Of a stretch of DNA of 7,060 nucleotides, positions 5,905 to 7,060 are shown one piece after another; the first letter of the stretch is position 1, and every line of letters begins with the position of its first letter. The stretch is from Chromatiales bacterium (GTDB taxonomy: Bacteria > Pseudomonadota > Gammaproteobacteria > UBA6429), in assembly GCA_027076405.1 (NCBI GenBank), contig JALTJN010000114.1, positions 1 through 7,060 on the forward strand, written 5' to 3'. The notes below the pieces were generated by a model. That model made no database searches. It was not told where the DNA came from and was given only the letters and a program-made list of their open reading frames with translations. Made by a program: the position numbers and the translations under genes.

Positions 5905-6828
5905 CTAACTGGCTTGCGCAATAATCAGTGAATACTGATCTTTATCAAAGTTACTGATACGCACAATTTTGTGCGAGATTTTCTTTCGACCAAGAATATA
6001 AAAAAACTTAAACAGAGCGCGAAGAGATCTGGGATAGCGAATCAGAGACTGCTTTAAGCATTCCCAACCATCAATAACCTCATAAAAATCTAAATAGCCA
6101 TACTCATTCAAAAGATTTATAACACTGTTTTCATCACTATCCACAGCAGGGCTGTATTCAAAAATAATGATTGGCTTATTATCCCTGATAACGTTCTCCG
6201 CGCCCTTCAAAGCAAACCACTCATGACCTTCAACATCCATTTTTATAAACCCAATTTTTTCATCCTTATCAAGAATATCATCAACTCTATCTAGCTTAAT
6301 ATCACAAACTCTATCAACCGTCGCGTTCCACTCATCCGACAATGACGCCCCCCCGATATTTCTAAAACTGGTATACAAAGGTGCCGTACCCTTTTCATCA
6401 GAAAGCCCAATATTCACAGGAATAACATTATCAACAAGCCTGGAATTGAGCTCTAATAAGGAAAATGTGCGTGGATTTGGCTCAAAACTAATACATTTAA
6501 AAAAGTAATCAGAAAAGTAAAGGCTGTGATTTCCAATATTTGCACCGATATCGAGAACCGTGCTATTGAAGACACCTTCCTTTGTTTTTAACCACTCAAA
6601 AATTAAATCAAGCTGCAACTTCTCATAGATGCCGGACGACAACACTTTATCACTAACGTAGTCATCTGCAAAAACAACCATCTGCTTTCTTTCCTGGAAA
6701 TCATCGAACAACCTTCCTTTCTTTCTAAAAAACTTTCGACGAATTGATGATTCACATGAAAACGTCAGCTCCTTGATAAAAGAAACAGCTTCTGTTTTTT
6801 CAAAAATTACAGACATATTGTTTTCCAT
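5905..6828 (-). CDS. FkbM-family SAM-dependent methyltransferase
   Basis: A 307-residue class I methyltransferase of the FkbM family, many members of which O-methylate sugars in polysaccharide and natural-product clusters. Numbered from the ATG at 6826-6828, VLDIGANIGNHSLYF (91-105) is the SAM-binding loop, ISFEPNP (113-119) carries the acidic residue for the SAM ribose, and IGFIKMDVEGHEWFALKGA (192-210) is the family signature. An extra N-terminal segment of about 85 residues, basic around 30-40, precedes the domain. Three starts are possible: GTG at 6834, directly after the stop of the preceding gene; ATG at 6828; or ATG at 6816, which has the best-spaced GGAAA. The contact with the aldo/keto reductase implies coupling, and waaF follows 42 bp later. 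A role in methylating a core or O-chain sugar is inferred from position. Confidence 0.9.
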   Translation of the reverse strand: MENNMSVIFEKTEAVSFIKELTFSCESSIRRKFFRKKGRLFDDFQERKQMVVFADDYVSDKVLSSGIYEKLQLDLIFEWLKTKEGVFNSTVLDIGANIGNHSLYFSDYFFKCISFEPNPRTFSLLELNSRLVDNVIPVNIGLSDEKGTAPLYTSFRNIGGASLSDEWNATVDRVCDIKLDRVDDILDKDEKIGFIKMDVEGHEWFALKGAENVIRDNKPIIIFEYSPAVDSDENSVINLLNEYGYLDFYEVIDGWECLKQSLIRYPRSLRALFKFFYILGRKKISHKIVRISNFDKDQYSLIIAQAS

Positions 6829-6834
6829 ATACAC

Positions 6835-7060
6835 TCATTTTTCAAAGCTCTCATTTACCAATTCAACATTATGTACAAGGTGCTTCTGACTAATCGTGCC
6901 AACAATCATACTGCTAACACCTGGCAGAGTTAGTATATGCCGGAAAGAAGCTTCAATACCGCCACCACCGGCGGCGCTATCTGCATGACCGCTTTGCAGA
7001 CCTTTTTTTATGATGACTCCTTTGTTTAACTTCTCTGCCAACTCCAGCACCGGACGCTCA
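6835..7060 (-). CDS. Aldo/keto reductase, C-terminal fragment (cut by window edge)
   Basis: About 74 codons from the C-terminal end are visible; the rest lies beyond the right edge. The frame is open to the last base and starts with ERPVLELAEKLNKG. The pattern GVIIKKGLQSGHA, then GIEASFRHILTLPGVSSMIVGT, then SQKHLVHNVE matches the last beta strands and NADP(H)-binding end of the aldo/keto reductase TIM barrel, where an IVGTxxxxHLxxN segment contacts the cofactor phosphate. The family uses NADPH to reduce carbonyl groups; the catalytic Asp-Tyr-Lys-His residues are outside the window. Its TGA directly precedes the first possible start of the FkbM gene, so the two share a transcript. In this locus it might act on a nucleotide-sugar intermediate, but that rests only on context. 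Confidence 0.87.
   Translation of the reverse strand, partial: ERPVLELAEKLNKGVIIKKGLQSGHADSAAGGGGIEASFRHILTLPGVSSMIVGTISQKHLVHNVELVNESFEK

Overview
The window comes from a surface-polysaccharide locus of a Gram-negative bacterium, most likely a gammaproteobacterium. The anchors are a clear LPS heptosyltransferase II (waaF) and an O-antigen ligase family protein (waaL) overlapping it. They establish a lipopolysaccharide core locus; the rest is the kind of accessory content that varies between strains (glycosyltransferases, an FkbM methyltransferase, an acyltransferase). The DNA is visibly AT-rich, as is common for such loci. The genus cannot be fixed from this sequence alone.

Layout, in the direction of transcription of the main (minus) strand, right to left. 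The C-terminal end of an aldo/keto reductase enters from the right edge. It is followed without a gap by an FkbM-family methyltransferase, then waaF 42-76 bp further on, then waaL overlapping waaF by 7 bp (ATGCTAG), and after a 133-bp spacer a family 2 glycosyltransferase (2428-3342). Next lies one gene in the opposite direction, a second family 2 glycosyltransferase with a galactosyltransferase-type C-terminal part (1554-2426, plus strand). It ends one base away from its convergent neighbour. A 313-bp divergent intergenic region with several promoter-like sites separates it from a minus-strand family 4 glycosyltransferase (146-1240), which is followed 19 bp later by the first 42 codons of an MBOAT-family O-acyltransferase running off the left edge.

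How the genes may work together (inference). WaaF adds the second heptose of the inner core. The three glycosyltransferases extend the core or build an oligosaccharide on it. WaaL joins undecaprenyl-linked glycan to the lipid A-core on the periplasmic side. The FkbM methyltransferase and the MBOAT protein are candidates for O-methylation and O-acylation of the same glycan. The inverted glycosyltransferase breaks the transcription unit into at least three parts, so the GT4-MBOAT pair needs its own promoter; an extended -10 site sits just upstream of it.

No RNA genes, CRISPR array, insertion sequence or convincing intrinsic terminator was seen. I found no clear evidence of a wholly new system. 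The most unusual points are the inverted, SD-less glycosyltransferase, a 15-bp palindrome inside a promoter-like site upstream of the minus-strand GT2, A-tracts in waaL and in the plus-strand GT2 that could slip, and a protein-like open stretch in the divergent intergenic region that may be a gene remnant.
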